DNA from: an uncultured bacterium
GTDB lineage: Bacteria > Patescibacteriota > Minisyncoccia > CAIUEV01
Length of the DNA stretch: 7,039 nt
NCBI GenBank assembly: GCA_903898335.1
Contig: CAIUEV010000003.1
Location: 1 to 7,039 of the forward strand
Reading direction: 5' to 3'
Part shown: piece after piece, positions 6,007 to 7,039 of the stretch
How positions within the stretch are numbered: the stretch's first letter is position 1
How the letters are laid out: each line of letters begins with the position of its first letter
Notes under the pieces: model-generated
Told to the model about the DNA's origin: nothing
Databases searched by the model: none
Seen by the model: only the letters and a program-made list of their open reading frames with translations
Position numbers and translations under genes: made by a program

Positions 6007-7039
6007 ATGAATGTTATGCTGCCCAAAGACATCGAGTACTCGAGAAAGAAATTGAAAAACGGATTGGATCTGGTTTTGGCTCCCATGCCGGAGAGTCCGA
6101 CCGTCACCGCTTTGATTATTTTTAAGGTCGGATCGCGTCATGAGAGGGACGAGCTGCTCGGCATTTCTCATTTTGTGGAACATTTGGTCTTTAAAGGCAA
6201 TAAAAGTTTTAAGACTCCCAAAGACGTGGCCGGTTTGATCGACAACATGGGTGGCTCCTTCAACGCCTTTACTTCAAAGGAGTACACAGGATTCTATGTA
6301 AAGGTTGGCGCCGACTTTTTACCTAAAGCCCTACCTTGGCTGGGAGCTTTGGTCGGAACACCTCTCTTCCGCAAAGAAGACCTCGAAATGGAACGCAATG
6401 TGATTTTCGAGGAAATCAATATGTATCAAGATACACCTTCCCGTCAAATTCAAGATTATTATGAAAACCTGATCTTCAAAAACTCACCCTTAGGACGCAG
6501 TATCATCGGAGATAGAAATTCCTTGAATCGAATCAATCAGAAAAAAATTAAAGATCACTTTAATCAAAACTATACCTACGGAAAAGCGACTTTAGTCATT
6601 GCCGGAAATCTTTCTCGGCTTGATAAAACCGATGTCGAGGGAAGCTTTGGTCTGCAAAAAAAAGAATTTTCCTCCCGACCGGGGAAGCAGAAAGGGACTT
6701 CTAAAAACCAAAGAGTTCAAGCTTTTTACAAAAAAACCGATCAAACTCATTTGGTTTTGGGCGCAAAAACTTTTTCCTACAACGACAAAAGGCGTCACCA
6801 CCTTTCATTGATTAGCACAATTATGGGCAGTGGCATGAGCTCTTGGGCCTTTTCTGAAATCAGGGAAAAACGCGGGTTGGCCTACTATGTTGGCAGCTTT
6901 ACTGATTTACATAGTGATACCGGTAGCTTCGCCATTCGAGCCGGCCTGAATAATGAGAAACTCGGTCTGGCCGTCAAGGAAATCGTTAAGCTTTTTCATC
7001 GAATCAGAGAAAAAAATATTTCCACCGACGCTCTGAAAA
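6007..7039 (+). CDS. M16-family zinc peptidase (insulinase/MPP-like), 3' truncated by window edge
   Basis: 344 codons are visible with no stop; M16B proteins usually have about 410-430 residues, so most of the gene is here. Family members are clam-shell metalloendopeptidases that degrade peptides or process short unfolded substrates. The inverted zinc motif HFVEH (55-59) gives ligands His55 and His59 and catalytic Glu58. The third ligand is Glu136 in FEEINMYQDTP (134-144), at the family-standard distance from His59. MGGSFNAFTSKEYTGFY (81-97) and the PLGRSIIG segment (161-168) are also typical. The second domain contains THLVLGAKTF (247-256), STIMGSGMSS (270-279) and REKRGLAYY (286-294), which holds the Arg286/Tyr293 pair that in this superfamily lies across from the zinc site. 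One chain thus carries both half-sites, as in homodimeric bacterial M16 peptidases. No signal peptide is visible. ATG at 6007 is chosen over ATG at 6016 because it is the most upstream in-frame start; neither has a Shine-Dalgarno sequence. It is transcribed away from the leftward operon. Confidence 0.95.
   Translation, partial: MNVMLPKDIEYSRKKLKNGLDLVLAPMPESPTVTALIIFKVGSRHERDELLGISHFVEHLVFKGNKSFKTPKDVAGLIDNMGGSFNAFTSKEYTGFYVKVGADFLPKALPWLGALVGTPLFRKEDLEMERNVIFEEINMYQDTPSRQIQDYYENLIFKNSPLGRSIIGDRNSLNRINQKKIKDHFNQNYTYGKATLVIAGNLSRLDKTDVEGSFGLQKKEFSSRPGKQKGTSKNQRVQAFYKKTDQTHLVLGAKTFSYNDKRRHHLSLISTIMGSGMSSWAFSEIREKRGLAYYVGSFTDLHSDTGSFAIRAGLNNEKLGLAVKEIVKLFHRIREKNISTDALK

Noticed and set aside
5988..6125. 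A 45-codon ORF with an upstream ATG overlapping the start of the M16 gene in another frame
   Set aside because: It has no recognisable protein features and no Shine-Dalgarno sequence, and it lies almost wholly within the clearly conserved M16 frame. It is a chance ORF, though its ATG could compete with the true start.
6592..6811. Possible frameshift or second gene inside the M16 gene, since open frames exist on both strands here
   Set aside because: The M16 frame runs unbroken through this stretch and carries expected family motifs both before (zinc site) and after (REKRGLAYY) it. The other frames encode nothing recognisable.

Overview
The window looks like ordinary chromosomal sequence from an AT-rich, compact bacterial genome, most likely a member of the Candidate Phyla Radiation (Patescibacteria, Microgenomates/Parcubacteria type). 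This placement is an inference. It rests on the mix of families (a single-PDZ site-2 protease, a GT39-type membrane glycosyltransferase with a DQARDA motif in its first outer loop, a WecG/TagA enzyme with an extra internal segment, a short PduL without a targeting peptide, and an M16 peptidase), on the tight gene packing, and on the near absence of Shine-Dalgarno sequences. No rRNA or other strong taxonomic marker is present. The standard bacterial code fits: no in-frame TGA occurs in about 2,200 codons.

Layout: positions 1-182 hold no gene, but contain a clear rho-independent terminator (about 7-42) for a rightward gene lying outside the window. From 5923 down to 183, five genes run leftward with gaps of 21, 17, 45 and 27 bases and probably form one operon. 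In transcription order they are a PfkB-family sugar/nucleoside kinase, a PduL-type phosphate acyltransferase, a polytopic GT39/PMT-like glycosyltransferase, an RseP-type intramembrane metalloprotease, and a WecG/TagA/CpsF-family glycosyltransferase. A short divergent region (5924-6006) carries a good leftward promoter and a weaker rightward one with overlapping -10 elements. The rightward gene, an M16 zinc peptidase, begins at 6007 and is cut by the right edge of the window.

Function: two themes share the operon. The first two genes are cytosolic energy and carbon metabolism: sugar phosphorylation, and interconversion of acetyl-CoA with acetyl phosphate. The last three act at the membrane: two steps of surface-glycan assembly on polyprenyl carriers, and regulated intramembrane proteolysis. 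I see no CRISPR array, mobile element, tRNA, rRNA or defence system, and no strong evidence of a wholly new system. The most distinctive points are the roughly 45-residue basic/hydrophobic insertion in the WecG-like enzyme, the lysine-rich insertion in the RseP-like protease, the cysteine pairs in the GT39-like enzyme, a PduL without microcompartment signals, and SD-less starts throughout.
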